Assembly (NCBI GenBank): GCA_002840125.1
Contig: PGZF01000001.1
Coordinates: forward strand, 372,001-436,000
Origin: Gammaproteobacteria bacterium HGW-Gammaproteobacteria-15
Lineage (GTDB): Bacteria; Pseudomonadota; Gammaproteobacteria; Enterobacterales; Alteromonadaceae
Direction: 5' to 3'
DNA length: 64,000 bases
This document shows positions 52,196 to 63,149 of this stretch, piece after piece. Positions within the stretch are counted from its first letter, which is position 1, and each line of letters starts with the position of its first letter. The position numbers and the translations under genes were made by a program. The notes beneath the pieces are model-generated. The model was not told where the DNA came from, did no database searches, and was given only the letters and a program-made list of their open reading frames with translations.

Positions 52196-52334
52196 ACCCT
52201 TCGACTTTCAAAATGCACGGTTGTTGGCTGCGCTCGCTCACCCCAATCACACAGTACTCCTATGCTCACGGGGATTCACTCACTTGTCGCCTACGTGCAT
52301 GATGAAATCCATTGGCTATATCAGGTTGTTGAAA

Positions 52335-53117
52335 TCAGGCGGCTTTTTTTACCCGGTTAAACAGCGTGTAAAAGTTTTCTGTGGTACTTTGTGCCAGTTG
52401 CTCCAGGCTGACGCCCTTTACCTGCGCAATAGCCTCTGCCACAGCAGTAACATAAGCCGGCTGATTAGTTTTGCCACGAAACGGCACCGGTGCCAGATAA
52501 GGTGAGTCGGTTTCTATCAGTAAGCGGTCCAGTGGCAACTTTTTGACCACATCGCGCAATTCATCAGCATTACGAAAAGTCATAATACCGGAAATAGAGA
52601 TATAAAACCCCATGTCCAGCGCAGCTTTGGCCATATCCCAGTTCTCGGTAAAACAATGCAGCACGCCGCCGGCGTTGTCTGCCTGATGGCTGCGCATTAA
52701 GGCCAAGGTATCTTCGCGCGCGTCGCGCGTGTGGATAATCAGCGGTTTATTGACCTGGTTAGCCACCTGTATATGGCTGACAAAAGCGGTTTGCTGGCTT
52801 AATTTGGAGTCTGGCGAGTAGAAATAATCCAGCCCGGTTTCTCCTACCGCAACAACATGTTCCAGGCTGCATTTTTGCAGCAATAATGCTGTATCAACCT
52901 GATCGTGCTGATGTAAAGGGTGCTCACCACAAGATACGGAGACCATTGGATACTCAGCCACCAGAGATGACATCTGCTCAAACTCGGCCAGACTGACGCA
53001 AACACATAACATATGCTGCACCTGTTTAGCCTGAGCGGCAGTAATGACCTGATCTAAGCTAAGGCCCAGTTTTTCCAGCTCCAGCCGGTCTAAATGACAA
53101 TGAGAATCTACAAACAC
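52335..53117 (-). CDS. tatD: TatD-family metal-dependent hydrolase (DNase)
   Basis: A 260-residue TatD/YcfH-type hydrolase. DSHCHLDRL and GETGLDYFY, and the His/Asp in HTRDAR, HCFTEN and TDSPYL, are the metal ligands. It follows pilZ at 15 bases, the same order as in Pseudomonas (holB-pilZ-tatD). Last gene of the block. Confidence 0.94.
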   Translation of the reverse strand: MFVDSHCHLDRLELEKLGLSLDQVITAAQAKQVQHMLCVCVSLAEFEQMSSLVAEYPMVSVSCGEHPLHQHDQVDTALLLQKCSLEHVVAVGETGLDYFYSPDSKLSQQTAFVSHIQVANQVNKPLIIHTRDAREDTLALMRSHQADNAGGVLHCFTENWDMAKAALDMGFYISISGIMTFRNADELRDVVKKLPLDRLLIETDSPYLAPVPFRGKTNQPAYVTAVAEAIAQVKGVSLEQLAQSTTENFYTLFNRVKKAA

Positions 53118-53132
53118 AGTACTGATTACCTG

Positions 53133-53459
53133 TTAAATGGTATAAGTGGCTTCAGCAGAATTTTGCATACCACCTAATAGTTTTTCAATCCGGGGGCCCA
53201 GTTGCGCTTTATCATCAATAAAAGCAATACCAATACCTGCGGGGCTGGAGCTTTGTGAGCCAGGCGGCGTGATCCAGGCTACCTTACCAGAGACCACTAT
53301 GGGTTCCAGTGCATCAGGCAAGGTAACATTTAATGCCAGTGACTGGCCCATTTTGTACTGGCGGGACGTTCGGACAAAGAGCCCACCGTTTTTCAGAAAT
53401 GGCATATAACTGCGGTACAGCTCTTTAATATCAGTGAATCCTAACGACAGCTCTTCCAT
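53133..53459 (-). CDS. pilZ: PilZ-domain protein, type IV pilus-associated
   Basis: A 108-residue PilZ protein (LSLGFTDIKELYRSYMPFLKNGGLFV). The c-di-GMP RxxxR motif is not present, as in the founding pilZ of Pseudomonas, which sits in the same holB-pilZ location and is required for pilus biogenesis. The same role is inferred here. Confidence 0.88.
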   Translation of the reverse strand: MEELSLGFTDIKELYRSYMPFLKNGGLFVRTSRQYKMGQSLALNVTLPDALEPIVVSGKVAWITPPGSQSSSPAGIGIAFIDDKAQLGPRIEKLLGGMQNSAEATYTI

Positions 53460-53470
53460 ATGTCCTCCAG

Positions 53471-54364
53471 CTAGCCTTGCAACCGTTTTAATTCAGTAAG
53501 AAATGCACTTAGCGCAAGCACTTTATTTTGCCCTAAAATTTGCATTTCGTCACGGCACCAGCGGCTGTACAGCTGATGAATGGCTAAGATCCGTTGCGGA
53601 TCCTGGCCCGTCATAGCAGGAAGTAACTGCTGCGTTAAAAACCAGCCCAGTAACTGACGCAGTTCGCTGACACCATCGAGTTGTTTAACTATGTCCTGTA
53701 ATGTCAGTTTATCCGCCAGGAACTGGTTTAAGTTATGCAGGGTCAGTTGTAATTGATCAGCCTCGCCAGACTCAAGCATACTCAGCGCTTTTAACGGCCC
53801 ACCGGCACAGTAGGTCAGTAAAAACTCCGGCACGGCCCTGTTACTGTATTGGGTAAGCCAGTGCAACGTAGCGGCGCCAAATTCGGCAGCTAATGTCCAG
53901 TGTTGGCAACGGCTTAACAAGGTAGCTGCTAAGGTATTGCTGGCGCGGGTTTGCAATAACAAAAAGCTGTTTTGCGGCGGTTCTTCCAGGGTTTTTAACA
54001 GTGCGTTGGCTGCAGCCTCAGTTAATTTTTCAGCATCAGCTAACAGTACAACTTTATTTACTTGCTGCTGGGCCCGGCCATACATAAACTGGCTGAGCTG
54101 GCGCACGCTGTCTACACCAATACTGCTGCCTGAACTGTCAATAATCAGCAGATCTGAATGGCTGCCGGCAACGCGCAGTAAGCAACTTTTACACTTACCA
54201 CAGGGTTTTAACTGCTCTGTACACAGCAATGAGGCTGCCAGCCAATTTGCCAGTACACTTTTACCAATACCTGCCGGGCCTGATATTAACAAGCCGTGTG
54301 CCAGCTGATTATTCTGCAATAAGGTGGTTAACTGTTGCTGATAAGGTATAAGCCAGGGCTGCAT
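53471..54364 (-). CDS. holB: DNA polymerase III delta' subunit
   Basis: A 297-residue clamp-loader subunit. Walker-like GPAGIGKS at about 30-37 and the four zinc cysteines CTEQLKPCGKCKSC are present. Follows tmk directly, with its start 1 base from the tmk stop. Confidence 0.93.
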   Translation of the reverse strand: MQPWLIPYQQQLTTLLQNNQLAHGLLISGPAGIGKSVLANWLAASLLCTEQLKPCGKCKSCLLRVAGSHSDLLIIDSSGSSIGVDSVRQLSQFMYGRAQQQVNKVVLLADAEKLTEAAANALLKTLEEPPQNSFLLLQTRASNTLAATLLSRCQHWTLAAEFGAATLHWLTQYSNRAVPEFLLTYCAGGPLKALSMLESGEADQLQLTLHNLNQFLADKLTLQDIVKQLDGVSELRQLLGWFLTQQLLPAMTGQDPQRILAIHQLYSRWCRDEMQILGQNKVLALSAFLTELKRLQG

Positions 54365-54994
54365 TTACTGCCCCAAGGCGTTGTCAAGCGCAGTACTGAG
54401 TTGCTGCTGTACACTGGCTACTGGCTGGCTGGCGTCAATTACGACAATATTCGCTTCGCTGGCAGCAATTTGCAGGTACTTCTGCCGGGTACGTTGAAAA
54501 AACGCCAGTTGTTCCTGCTCTATACGATCCAGCTCGCCGCGCTGGCGGGCGCGCTCCAGCCCGATGGCCGGATCAATATCCAGATACAGCGTTAAATCAG
54601 GTCGTAAATCGCCCAGCACCGCCGTACGTAACTGGTTAATAAACGCCTCGTCTAACTGGCGGCCGCCGCCCTGATAAGCGCGCGATGACATGTCATGCCG
54701 ATCGGCCAATACCCACTTACCCTGCGCTAAAGCCGGCTTAATAACGTTAGATACCAATTGCATCCGCGCGGCATACATTAGCAACAACTCCGTCTGGGGG
54801 GCCACGGTTTCTGAGGTTTGCACCTGCTTTACCAGGTTGCGTAAACTTTCAGCCAGCGGCGTACCGCCGGGTTCACGGGTGCAGATCACGTCCTTGCCGC
54901 GTTGCTGTAAATAATGCTGAATATGGCTGATAGCGGTACTTTTGCCTGCGCCTTCCAGACCTTCTACCACAATAAATTTAGCTGCTGCCGTCAT
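54365..54994 (-). CDS. tmk: Thymidylate kinase
   Basis: A 209-residue kinase for dTMP. P-loop [10 protein letters not shown] and [15 protein letters not shown] are conserved. Overlaps mltG by 4 bases. Confidence 0.96.
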   Translation of the reverse strand: MTAAAKFIVVEGLEGAGKSTAISHIQHYLQQRGKDVICTREPGGTPLAESLRNLVKQVQTSETVAPQTELLLMYAARMQLVSNVIKPALAQGKWVLADRHDMSSRAYQGGGRQLDEAFINQLRTAVLGDLRPDLTLYLDIDPAIGLERARQRGELDRIEQEQLAFFQRTRQKYLQIAASEANIVVIDASQPVASVQQQLSTALDNALGQ

Positions 54995-56004
54995 GGCGTA
55001 GATCCCAGAATATATTTTTGCACTGCGGCATTATGCTGCTCTAAGGTTGATGAAAACTGATGCGTACCATCGCCTTTGCTGACAAAGTAATACAGATCAG
55101 TTTCAGCTGGCTGCACTGCGGCCAGCATAGATGCCCGGCTCACCAGACTGATTGGTCCCGGTGGCAGGCCATGATGACGGTAAGTATTATACGGATGCGG
55201 ATTATTTAAATCTGCCCGGGTGATATTGCCGTTAAAATCATCCAGCCCGTAAATAACGGTAGGATCGGTTTGCAGGCGCATATTTTTGCGTAACCTGTTA
55301 ACAAACACCGAGGCCACCAGCGTTTTCTCAGGAGGATGGCTACTCTCTTTCTCAATAATAGAAGCCAGTATCAGCAACTGATATGGGTTTTGTAGCGGTA
55401 AGTCAGGCTGACGCTGCTGCCAGGCATTGTCCAGCTCGGCCAGCAAAGCCCGCTGTGAGCGTTTAATCAATGCACTGGCCTTACTATTTGCCGTGTAATA
55501 ATAAGTATTGGGGTACAGTAACGCTTCAGCGCTCTGCGGTTGCTCACCCCATTCTGCCGGCCATGCCAGTTCCTGCAATACCTGATCTGCTGTGGTTACA
55601 TCCTGCAGTAAATACTCAGCCTTATTAATCCGGTTCAGGCTTTGTTGCAGAGTTTCACCTTCAATCAGCGTAATGGCAAACTGTGCCTCTTTGCCACTGC
55701 GAAACAGTGCAAGCACTTGTAGCAGTAAAGTCTGATCGGCAGACACGCGATAAACGCCTTGTTGCACGCTGGCTTCTTCAGGATGTAATTTCAGGTAAAG
55801 CCGCAGCATCAGGCATTGGCTATCACTTAGCAGCGCCTGTTGCTGCCATTGCCGGCATAGTCTGGCAGCTGAGCTGCCGGGGGCCACAGTGTGAATCCCG
55901 GCAGGTAAATTAAGCGGAATTTGCTGTACATAACGTACACCAAAGTAATAACTCAGGCCGAGTACTAGCCCCAGCAACAGAATAATTTTTAGTGTTTTTA
56001 ACAT
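54991..56004 (-). CDS. mltG: Endolytic murein transglycosylase
   Basis: A 337-residue YceG/MltG. One N-terminal membrane helix ([19 protein letters not shown]) and the catalytic domain [16 protein letters not shown] with the catalytic Glu, followed by [10 protein letters not shown] and the end NAAVQKYI. It overlaps pabC by 7 bases. It cuts nascent glycan strands. Confidence 0.95.
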   Translation of the reverse strand: MLKTLKIILLLGLVLGLSYYFGVRYVQQIPLNLPAGIHTVAPGSSAARLCRQWQQQALLSDSQCLMLRLYLKLHPEEASVQQGVYRVSADQTLLLQVLALFRSGKEAQFAITLIEGETLQQSLNRINKAEYLLQDVTTADQVLQELAWPAEWGEQPQSAEALLYPNTYYYTANSKASALIKRSQRALLAELDNAWQQRQPDLPLQNPYQLLILASIIEKESSHPPEKTLVASVFVNRLRKNMRLQTDPTVIYGLDDFNGNITRADLNNPHPYNTYRHHGLPPGPISLVSRASMLAAVQPAETDLYYFVSKGDGTHQFSSTLEQHNAAVQKYILGSTP

Positions 56005-56762
56005 AGTACCTGCTTTGAAAACTGTTGTACCGTACTAACAGATAAGGCTCTGCCTTCTATACTGTGCACCGGCACTATACCCATTAAAGCATTACAAATA
56101 AAAATAGCATCAACCGACGCAAGTTCAGTAATGCCCCAATTAACCTGTGCAATATCTGCCTGCTGTAAAATATGCTGGCGCATTACACCCGCCACCCCGG
56201 CACGCTGCAGCTCGGGTGTATGCCAGGCGCCATCACGGTGTAAAAACACATTGGCGGCACTGACTTCAGTAATAAAACCCTGCTGATCCAGCACCAGCAA
56301 ATCATCCACATCCGTGCTTGCCAGCTCTTGCTTTAGCAACACCTGCTCCAGGCGGTTATTATGCTTAAGCCCTGCCAACAGCGGCTGTACTGCGAGTTTT
56401 AAAGTTGCAATACCTAAACTGATACCCTGCTGTTGTGCTAGGCGGTAATCCGGCATGGGGCTGACCGAAATATAAATGCCTGGTGCTGCGACATCTGCTG
56501 CCGAATAGCCACGGCCACCTTCACCACGCGAAATCAATATCTTAACGACCTGCTCTGGTGCTGTTATTGCGGCGTGCGCTTGTTGCTGCACACTTTGCCA
56601 GTCAATTGCGCCAAACCCCAACTGCGCTGCAGAACGCTGTAAGCGCTGTAAATGCAAAGGCCACAGCTGTATGCTGCCACCGCACACCTGCATAGTGGTA
56701 AAAATACCATCGCCATAATTAAAACTGCGATCTCTGGCACTGATAAGGGTTTGCATGGCCAC
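55998..56762 (-). CDS. pabC: Aminodeoxychorismate lyase
   Basis: A 254-residue PLP enzyme of fold type IV making p-aminobenzoate for folate. RDRSFNYGDGIFTTM marks the N-terminus, LKHNNRLEQVLL holds the expected Lys region, and DLLVLDQQGFITEVSAANVF binds the cofactor phosphate. Confidence 0.94.
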   Translation of the reverse strand: MAMQTLISARDRSFNYGDGIFTTMQVCGGSIQLWPLHLQRLQRSAAQLGFGAIDWQSVQQQAHAAITAPEQVVKILISRGEGGRGYSAADVAAPGIYISVSPMPDYRLAQQQGISLGIATLKLAVQPLLAGLKHNNRLEQVLLKQELASTDVDDLLVLDQQGFITEVSAANVFLHRDGAWHTPELQRAGVAGVMRQHILQQADIAQVNWGITELASVDAIFICNALMGIVPVHSIEGRALSVSTVQQFSKQVLC

Positions 56763-56804
56763 TACCGGAAAAGTGAAACTAGCGGCAGTATGCCTTAAAA
56801 TGCA

Positions 56805-56836
56805 GATAAAACAAAGGCTGCACTATGGCAGCCTTT
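56805..56836 (-). terminator. Terminator after fabF
   Basis: Stem AAAGGCTGC/GCAGCCTTT with a 6-base loop (56813-56836), then TTTGTTTTATC on the minus strand. It separates the fab genes from pabC, so pabC-tatD may need another promoter. Confidence 0.75.
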
Positions 56837-56875
56837 ATGATCAACACAGCAGATTATGCTTGTTAAAACAGCAGA

Positions 56876-58114
56876 TTATACACGTTTAAACAGTATAGAG
56901 CCGTTAGTACCACCAAAACCGAACGAGTTACACAAGGCATACTCCATTGATACCTGGCGCGCCTCATGTGGTACATAATCCAGATCACAACCATCGTCCG
57001 GGTTATCCAGATTGATGGTAGGAGTTACCAGTTGATCCTGCAGCGACAACACCGTAATAATAGATTCTACCGAACCTGCAGCACCCAACAGGTGGCCAAT
57101 CATTGACTTGGACGAGCTTACCATCAGCTTATCCAGATTATTGGCAAATACCGACTTAATTGCCATAGTTTCAGCAATATCACCGGCTGGTGTTGAGGTG
57201 CCATGCGCATTAATGTAGGCAACCTGCTCTGGGCTTACCTGTGCATCTTTTAGCGCATTTTTCATCGCCAAGGCTGCACCGGCACCGTTTTCTGGTGGTG
57301 AAGTCATATGATAAGCGTCACCGCTCATACCAAAACCTACCAGTTCAGCATAGATTTTAGCGCCACGCGCCTTGGCATGTTCATACTCTTCCAACACCAT
57401 AACACCGGCGCCATCCCCCAGTACAAAGCCATCACGGCCTTTATCCCAGGGACGGCTGGCTTGCTCTGGCGCTTCATTGCGGGTAGATAAGGCCCTTGCA
57501 GCACCAAAGCCGCCCATGCCCAAAGGCGTAGAGGCTTTTTCAGCACCACCGGCTATCATCACATCCGCATCACCGTACACTATCATCCGTGCCGCATGGC
57601 CAATGTTGTGTACGCCTGTAGTACAGGCCGTCACTATACTGATGTTCGGCCCTTGCAAGCCAAGCAGAATGGATAGCTGACCAGCAATCATATTAATAAT
57701 GGTAGATGGCACAAAAAACGGTGATAACCGCTTAGGGCCACTATTAATCAGTTTAGTGTGGTTTTCTTCAATTAAGCCCAAACCACCAATACCTGAGCCA
57801 ATTGCCGCCCCAATACGCGGCGCATTGTGCTCAGTAATTTCGATGCCAGAGTCACGAAATGCCTGAATACCGGCAGCCACACCATACTGAATAAACAGAT
57901 CCATTTTTTTCGCTTCTTTAGCTGAAAAAAACGGTTCTACATCAAAGTTCTTTACCAAACCAGCAAATTTAGTGGTGTATGCGCTGGTATCGAAATGCTC
58001 GATCAGCGATATGCCACTTTTACCTTGCTGTAAGCCTTGCCAGCTTGAGGCAACATCATTACCCAGCGGCGTAAGCATGCCTAAACCGGTAACAACCACA
58101 CGACGTTTTGCCAC
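56876..58114 (-). CDS. fabF: 3-oxoacyl-ACP synthase II
   Basis: A 412-residue condensing enzyme. The GTG at 58114 ([14 protein letters not shown]) is preferred: GGAGG lies 5 bases before it. Catalytic Cys in TACTTGVHN, His in [10 protein letters not shown] and [10 protein letters not shown]. It elongates and, as in E. coli, sets the unsaturated fatty acid balance. Confidence 0.96.
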   Translation of the reverse strand: MAKRRVVVTGLGMLTPLGNDVASSWQGLQQGKSGISLIEHFDTSAYTTKFAGLVKNFDVEPFFSAKEAKKMDLFIQYGVAAGIQAFRDSGIEITEHNAPRIGAAIGSGIGGLGLIEENHTKLINSGPKRLSPFFVPSTIINMIAGQLSILLGLQGPNISIVTACTTGVHNIGHAARMIVYGDADVMIAGGAEKASTPLGMGGFGAARALSTRNEAPEQASRPWDKGRDGFVLGDGAGVMVLEEYEHAKARGAKIYAELVGFGMSGDAYHMTSPPENGAGAALAMKNALKDAQVSPEQVAYINAHGTSTPAGDIAETMAIKSVFANNLDKLMVSSSKSMIGHLLGAAGSVESIITVLSLQDQLVTPTINLDNPDDGCDLDYVPHEARQVSMEYALCNSFGFGGTNGSILFKRV

Positions 58115-58149
58115 AAAACCCTCCGCCATGGAAATTTTCATCGATCTTA

Positions 58150-58179
58150 AAACGAAAACGGGTAGCTTAGCTACCCGTT
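58150..58179 (-). terminator. Terminator after acpP
   Basis: Perfect stem AACGGGTAGC/GCTACCCGTT, 3-base loop, then TTTCGTTTT on the minus strand. Lets acpP be made in excess over fabF. Confidence 0.8.
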
Positions 58180-58194
58180 CTGTAAGCTGATAAC

Positions 58195-58431
58195 TTACTC
58201 AGCGTGTGCTTTGATGTAATCAATAGCAGACTGAACAGTCGTGATTTTCTCAGCTTCTTCGTCTGGAATCTCAGTATCGAACTCTTCTTCCAGCGCCATA
58301 ACCAGCTCAACAGTGTCCAGTGAATCAGCGCCCAGGTCGTCAACAAAAGAAGCTTCGTGTTTCACTTCGTCTTCTTTCACGCCCAGTTGTTCAATAATGA
58401 TTTTCTTAACGCGTTCTTCGATGTTGCTCAT
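58195..58431 (-). CDS. acpP: Acyl carrier protein
   Basis: A 78-residue [23 protein letters not shown] has the phosphopantetheine Ser in DSL. Highly acidic. Standard position between fabG and fabF. Confidence 0.98.
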   Translation of the reverse strand: MSNIEERVKKIIIEQLGVKEDEVKHEASFVDDLGADSLDTVELVMALEEEFDTEIPDEEAEKITTVQSAIDYIKAHAE

Positions 58432-58567
58432 CTTTTCTTCCTTTTTCTCATATAAATCGCAACAGTTCGTGCAATTTTGTGTGGCGCTAGTTTATGCGTA
58501 AGCTTAGTGGGTTGCAAGTGATGCGATCAGCATTTTACGCTGGTCAAACCTGCTTTCACACCTCGGC

Positions 58568-59314
58568 TTACACCATATACATACCGCCGTTAACGTGAAT
58601 TGTTTCACCGGTAATATAGGCAGCCTGAGTTGATGCCAAAAATGCTACAGTGGCAGCAATTTCTTCCGGCTGGCCTAAACGATTGGCCGGTACCTGAGCA
58701 AAAATAGCTTGTTTTTGTTCATCCGACAGTTCTTTGGTCATATCGGTATCAATAAAACCCGGCGCAATAGCATTAACAGTAATACCGCGTGATGCTACTT
58801 CGCGCGCCAGTGATTTGGTAAAACCTAACACACCTGCTTTCGCTGCTGCATAATTTGTCTGGCCTGCGTTACCCATCGAGCCCACTACCGACCCTATGCT
58901 GATAATACGGCCAAAACGTTTTTTCATCATAGTGCGCATAACTGCTTTACTTAAGCGGTACACCGATGTCAGGTTGGTTTGTATAATGTCAAACCACTCT
59001 TCGTCCTTCATGCGCATTAACAAGTTATCGCGCGTAATACCGGCATTATTAACCAGAATATCAATATCTCCAAACTGGTTTTTAATTTGCTCTAAACATT
59101 GTTCAATTGATGTGGTGTCGGCCACATTTAACACCAGTCCGCAGCCTTTGTCACCTAAATAACCACTGATATCTGCCGCACCTTTTTCTGAGGTAGCAGT
59201 GCCAACAACTTTAGCCCCCAAAGCGGCTAACTGCTCTGCGATAGCACGGCCAATACCACGGCTGGCACCGGTAACTAATGCTACTTTACCTTCAAGTGAA
59301 ATAAAACTTGTCAT
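58568..59314 (-). CDS. fabG: 3-oxoacyl-ACP reductase
   Basis: A 248-residue short-chain dehydrogenase. Start ATG at 59314 (MTSFISLEGK) with AAGGA upstream. TGASRGIG binds NADPH; Ser, Tyr-Lys in SIGSVVGSMGNAGQTNYAAAKAG are catalytic. Confidence 0.96.
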   Translation of the reverse strand: MTSFISLEGKVALVTGASRGIGRAIAEQLAALGAKVVGTATSEKGAADISGYLGDKGCGLVLNVADTTSIEQCLEQIKNQFGDIDILVNNAGITRDNLLMRMKDEEWFDIIQTNLTSVYRLSKAVMRTMMKKRFGRIISIGSVVGSMGNAGQTNYAAAKAGVLGFTKSLAREVASRGITVNAIAPGFIDTDMTKELSDEQKQAIFAQVPANRLGQPEEIAATVAFLASTQAAYITGETIHVNGGMYMV

Positions 59315-59323
59315 GCTCAATCC

Positions 59324-60259
59324 TTATTCTGCAGCCAACGCGGCCTGTAATGAGGCAACATCGCCAACCGAAGCTACAGCCAAATTCTTATCAATACGTT
59401 TAATCAGGCCAGTTAATACTTTACCTGCACCCAGCTCCAGCACATCAGTAACACCTTGCGCAGCCAGCCATTCGATGGTTTCGGTCCAGCGTACCGGGCT
59501 GTGTAACTGCCGTACCAAAGCGTCTTTTACTGCCGTAGCGTTGGCAGCAATAGCAACATCGACATTATTCACCACCGGTATGACAGCATCGTTAAAATTA
59601 AGTGCCGTTAAATCTATGGCTAATTTTTCCGCTGCCGGGCGCATGAGAGCGCAGTGAGATGGCACGCTGACAGGTAAAGGTAGCGCGCGCTTAGCACCGG
59701 CAGCTTTACATAACTCACCAGCACGCTCAACGGCGGCTTTATGGCCTGCAATAACCACCTGGCCCGGCGAGTTATAATTCACCGGTGATACTACTTCGCC
59801 TTGTGCCGCCTGCTCACACGCGGCGGCTATAGCCGCATCGTCCAAACCGATAATGGCGGACATAGCGCCCACACCGGCCGGTACTGCCAGTTGCATATAG
59901 TTGCCGCGCTTTTCTACCAGTTTAACTGCATCGGCCAGCGATAATACCCCGGCACATACCAGTGCCGAGTATTCTCCCAGCGAGTGGCCGGCAAAATAAG
60001 CAGGTTGCGCACCAGCTTGCTGCTGCCATAAACGCCATACGGCAACAGAAGCAGTTAACAAGGCCGGTTGGGTACGGTGAGTTTCGTTTAGATCGGCTTC
60101 CGGGCCATTTGCCACCAGTGCCCATAAGTCATAGTCCAGTGCGCCTGAGGCTTCAGCAAAGGTGTCTTTAACCACATCAAACTGCTGATGTAAGTCAGCT
60201 AGCATACCAACACTCTGTGAGCCCTGCCCCGGAAATACGATTGCAAGTTTTGTTGTCAT
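59324..60259 (-). CDS. fabD: Malonyl-CoA:ACP transacylase
   Basis: A 311-residue enzyme. FPGQGSQSVGM and GHSLGEYSALV (catalytic Ser) are conserved. Loads malonyl onto ACP. Confidence 0.97.
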   Translation of the reverse strand: MTTKLAIVFPGQGSQSVGMLADLHQQFDVVKDTFAEASGALDYDLWALVANGPEADLNETHRTQPALLTASVAVWRLWQQQAGAQPAYFAGHSLGEYSALVCAGVLSLADAVKLVEKRGNYMQLAVPAGVGAMSAIIGLDDAAIAAACEQAAQGEVVSPVNYNSPGQVVIAGHKAAVERAGELCKAAGAKRALPLPVSVPSHCALMRPAAEKLAIDLTALNFNDAVIPVVNNVDVAIAANATAVKDALVRQLHSPVRWTETIEWLAAQGVTDVLELGAGKVLTGLIKRIDKNLAVASVGDVASLQAALAAE

Positions 60260-60298
60260 CTTTAGTCCTGCGAATAAGTAAATTAACGATGCGCTGAT

Positions 60299-61258
60299 TT
60301 AGTACCGTACCAGCGCCGAAGCCCAGGCAAAACCGCCACCAAAAGCTTCCAGCAACAGCGTTTGCCCGCGCTGGATACGGCCATCACGGATAGCTTCATC
60401 CAGGGCCGTGGGCACAGTAGCAGCTGAGGTATTGCCATAGCGGTCAAGGTTAATCACCACCTGGTCCATCGACATATCTAATTTACGGGCTACGGCCGAA
60501 ATGATACGCAGGTTAGCTTGATGCGGCACCAACCAGTCAATCTGTGATTTATCCAGATTATTTGCAGCCAGTGTTTGCTCTACGACTTCAGAAAGTTTGG
60601 TCACGGCAACTTTAAATACGTCGTTGCCTTTCATTGAACCCCAGGACTGATGCACAGATTGCTCGTCGCCGCGAATAGGGTTATCGACATACAACAGTTC
60701 TGAATATTTGCCATCCGCATGAATATGGGTAGATAAAATACCTGGTTGCTCTGAGGCTTCCAGTATCACTGCACCAGCGGCATCACCAAACAGGATCACC
60801 ATGCTGCGGTCTTCCGGTGATATTAAGCGCGACAAACAATCTGAGCCAATCACCAGAATACGTTTGGCAATACCGCTTTTAATATACTGATCTGCTACGC
60901 TCAGGCCGTAACAGAAACCAGCACAGGCAGCGGCAATATCAAAAGCCGGAATGGCAGGAATTTCCAGCTCACGCTGAATTTCACAGGCCGAACTGGGTAA
61001 GGCGCGTGATGCGCTGGTGGTAGCACAGATAATCATATCTATGCTGTTTTTATCAATATCGGCCGCTTCGATGGCTTTTAATGCCGCCTGCGCGCCCATC
61101 GTTGCCACGGTTTCGTTGTCACCGATAATACGGCGCTCTCTGATCCCGGTGCGTTCAATAATCCATTCGTCGGTGGTTTCTACCATTGACTCCAGATCAG
61201 CGTTACTACGAACCTGCGACGGGAAATAACTCCCGGTACCTATAATGCGTGAATACAT
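60299..61258 (-). CDS. fabH: 3-oxoacyl-ACP synthase III
   Basis: A 319-residue initiating condensing enzyme. Cys in [10 protein letters not shown], His in VPHQANLRI and Asn in [10 protein letters not shown]. It starts fatty acid synthesis from acetyl-CoA. Confidence 0.97.
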   Translation of the reverse strand: MYSRIIGTGSYFPSQVRSNADLESMVETTDEWIIERTGIRERRIIGDNETVATMGAQAALKAIEAADIDKNSIDMIICATTSASRALPSSACEIQRELEIPAIPAFDIAAACAGFCYGLSVADQYIKSGIAKRILVIGSDCLSRLISPEDRSMVILFGDAAGAVILEASEQPGILSTHIHADGKYSELLYVDNPIRGDEQSVHQSWGSMKGNDVFKVAVTKLSEVVEQTLAANNLDKSQIDWLVPHQANLRIISAVARKLDMSMDQVVINLDRYGNTSAATVPTALDEAIRDGRIQRGQTLLLEAFGGGFAWASALVRY

Positions 61259-61264
61259 GAGGAC

Positions 61265-62305
61265 CTACGCTTTATCAATTAATACGTGTTCCAACCGGTC
61301 TTTAATTTTTGCGGGTACCTGACGTTCAACTTCACGCACCGCTTGCCGGATGGCACTGAGAAATGCATCTTTAGTCGCATTTCCATGACTTTTCACTACA
61401 ATTCCGCGCAATCCTATCAGACTTGCACCATTATAGTGGTCGGGGTTCACGCCCTGATAAAGGTTTTTTATAAAAGGTTTGATTAACCAGCCGAATAATT
61501 GCGCAGTTACCCTGTCTTTAATGCTCGATTCGAAGCGGCGCAAAATAAGTTTAGCTACGCCTTCACAGGTTTTAAGCGCGACATTACCGACAAAACCGTC
61601 ACAGACAATAACATCTGCTTTGCCGGTAAAAATATCATTACCTTCGATATAGCCGATGTAATTAATATCGTTACAGTCAGACAACAGCATAGACGCGCGC
61701 TTTATCTGATCTGAGCCTTTAATTTCTTCTTCACCCATATTCAGCAAAGCGACTTTAGGCTGACTGATACCAATCACTTCCTCGGCCATCACCGCGCCCA
61801 TTACCGCAAACTGAAATAAGGTATCGGCATCGCAGTTTACGGTAGCACCTAAATCCAGCATATAAACCGGATTGCCTTCCACTGCAGGTAAAGCACTGAT
61901 CAGTGCCGGACGGTCAACCCCGTTTAGCATCTTTAAGACAAAATGCGCCATAGCAATTAATGCGCCGGTATTACCGGCACTAACACAGGCCTGAACCTCG
62001 CCTTTATCAACCAAATCAAGCGCCACCCGCATAGATGAGTCGCGTTTTGAGCGCAGCGCAACTGAAGGCTTATCAGCCATGGAAACGATTTGAGTACTGT
62101 GGCGAAGATGAAGCTGAGGATGAGGAAATACACCGTGCAACTTTAGTTGCTCAGTGAGCATGGCTTCATCACCACATAAAATAAGGTTTAGCTCTGGAAA
62201 CTCACAAATCGCTGCCAGTGCGGCAGGAATAGTAGAATGGGGGCCGTGATCGCCCCCCATCATGTCTAATGCAAGTGTCAGCTTAGTTGGCTGCACCAGG
62301 TGCAT
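61265..62305 (-). CDS. plsX: Phosphate acyltransferase PlsX
   Basis: A 346-residue enzyme making acyl-phosphate for phospholipid synthesis. [11 protein letters not shown] and [10 protein letters not shown] are conserved. Between rpmF and fabH as usual. Confidence 0.97.
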   Translation of the reverse strand: MHLVQPTKLTLALDMMGGDHGPHSTIPAALAAICEFPELNLILCGDEAMLTEQLKLHGVFPHPQLHLRHSTQIVSMADKPSVALRSKRDSSMRVALDLVDKGEVQACVSAGNTGALIAMAHFVLKMLNGVDRPALISALPAVEGNPVYMLDLGATVNCDADTLFQFAVMGAVMAEEVIGISQPKVALLNMGEEEIKGSDQIKRASMLLSDCNDINYIGYIEGNDIFTGKADVIVCDGFVGNVALKTCEGVAKLILRRFESSIKDRVTAQLFGWLIKPFIKNLYQGVNPDHYNGASLIGLRGIVVKSHGNATKDAFLSAIRQAVREVERQVPAKIKDRLEHVLIDKA

Positions 62306-62311
62306 CCAGAC

Positions 62312-62476
62312 TTATTTTACTTTACGGCCTTTGTAGTAACCATCGGCAGTAATGTGGTGACGACGATGCGTTTCACCGGTAGTAGAATCAACTGACAGCG
62401 TTGGGCCAGTTAATGCATCGTGTGAGCGACGCATATCGCGACGTGCACGTGATTTTTTGTTTTGCTGAACAGCCAT
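62312..62476 (-). CDS. rpmF: Ribosomal protein L32
   Basis: A 54-residue protein, [20 protein letters not shown] at the start and YYKGRKVK at the end. GGAGAAA precedes the ATG. It has no zinc cysteines, as in other gammaproteobacteria. Between yceD and plsX. Confidence 0.97.
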   Translation of the reverse strand: MAVQQNKKSRARRDMRRSHDALTGPTLSVDSTTGETHRRHHITADGYYKGRKVK

Positions 62477-62492
62477 GGTATTTCTCCTAAAC

Positions 62493-63020
62493 TCACTTTT
62501 TCTTTAATTCTGCCAGTACAGCAAAAGGATTGGGTTTTTCCGGTTCCGGGCCTATATCGCCAAAGCTCATCGATGCCGCACTAACGGCGCAAACCGCTTC
62601 GTCGTGCATCGGGAACAGTGGCAGAGCCAGAATCAACTCATCTTCCACTAACTGTCGTAAATTTATTTCGCCGTGTTCGTCTTTCTCGATCACGTCGTAA
62701 CGCTCAGGAATTAACTCCAAAGCACTGTCATCACCCGGCTTAACCGGAGTGTATGCAAAATTGCAGTCCAGCGATACCATCATGGCTTCACCACAACGTT
62801 CGCAGGTTACACTCACTTCGCAAGAAGCGCCACCCTGTATTACAGTCAGGCCTTGCTGGTCAGTACCGCATTCAACTCGTACCGTTACCTCGCCCTGCGG
62901 ATTAAGCAAGCTTTGGGTTAACCGGGTTAAATTTACTAACGGCACGAAGCCTTCGTAATCAGAGCGCTTTTGCGCTGCCTTAACCGGATCTATAGTAACG
63001 GGTATTTTTACTTTTTGCAT
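62493..63020 (-). CDS. yceD: YceD (DUF177) 23S rRNA accumulation protein
   Basis: About 175 residues from ATG at 63020 ([19 protein letters not shown]), the start used by relatives; the frame extends to 63125. The CERCGE-type motif ([11 protein letters not shown]) is present. Its E. coli relative is linked to 23S rRNA levels. Stands before rpmF. Confidence 0.92.
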   Translation of the reverse strand: MQKVKIPVTIDPVKAAQKRSDYEGFVPLVNLTRLTQSLLNPQGEVTVRVECGTDQQGLTVIQGGASCEVSVTCERCGEAMMVSLDCNFAYTPVKPGDDSALELIPERYDVIEKDEHGEINLRQLVEDELILALPLFPMHDEAVCAVSAASMSFGDIGPEPEKPNPFAVLAELKKK

Positions 63021-63149
63021 AAGGCGCGCATCATATAGAAGCGCCCCTTTGCTGTCAAAGGGATCTGGCAGATATTTGTGGTTTTTCTCGCGCATTTTTA
63101 TCATTCTGATTATAGTGCCGCACATTCTGCATAAAAAGGCTATTTATCA

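Larger units (their letters stand above)
51683..52334. other. 650-base gap between prp regulator and tatD
   Basis: No gene is supported here. The left 100 bases carry the prp promoter/operators. From 51780 to 51970 the sequence is AT-rich without clear structure. 52080-52195 holds a hairpin pair ending in a plus-strand terminator. The last 140 bases contain a structured segment (CACCCC...CGGGG) of unknown nature. Confidence 0.6.

Noticed and set aside
52044-52250. 68-residue minus-strand ORF between prp regulator and tatD
   Set aside because: It runs through the terminator stem and has no ribosome site or recognisable domain.
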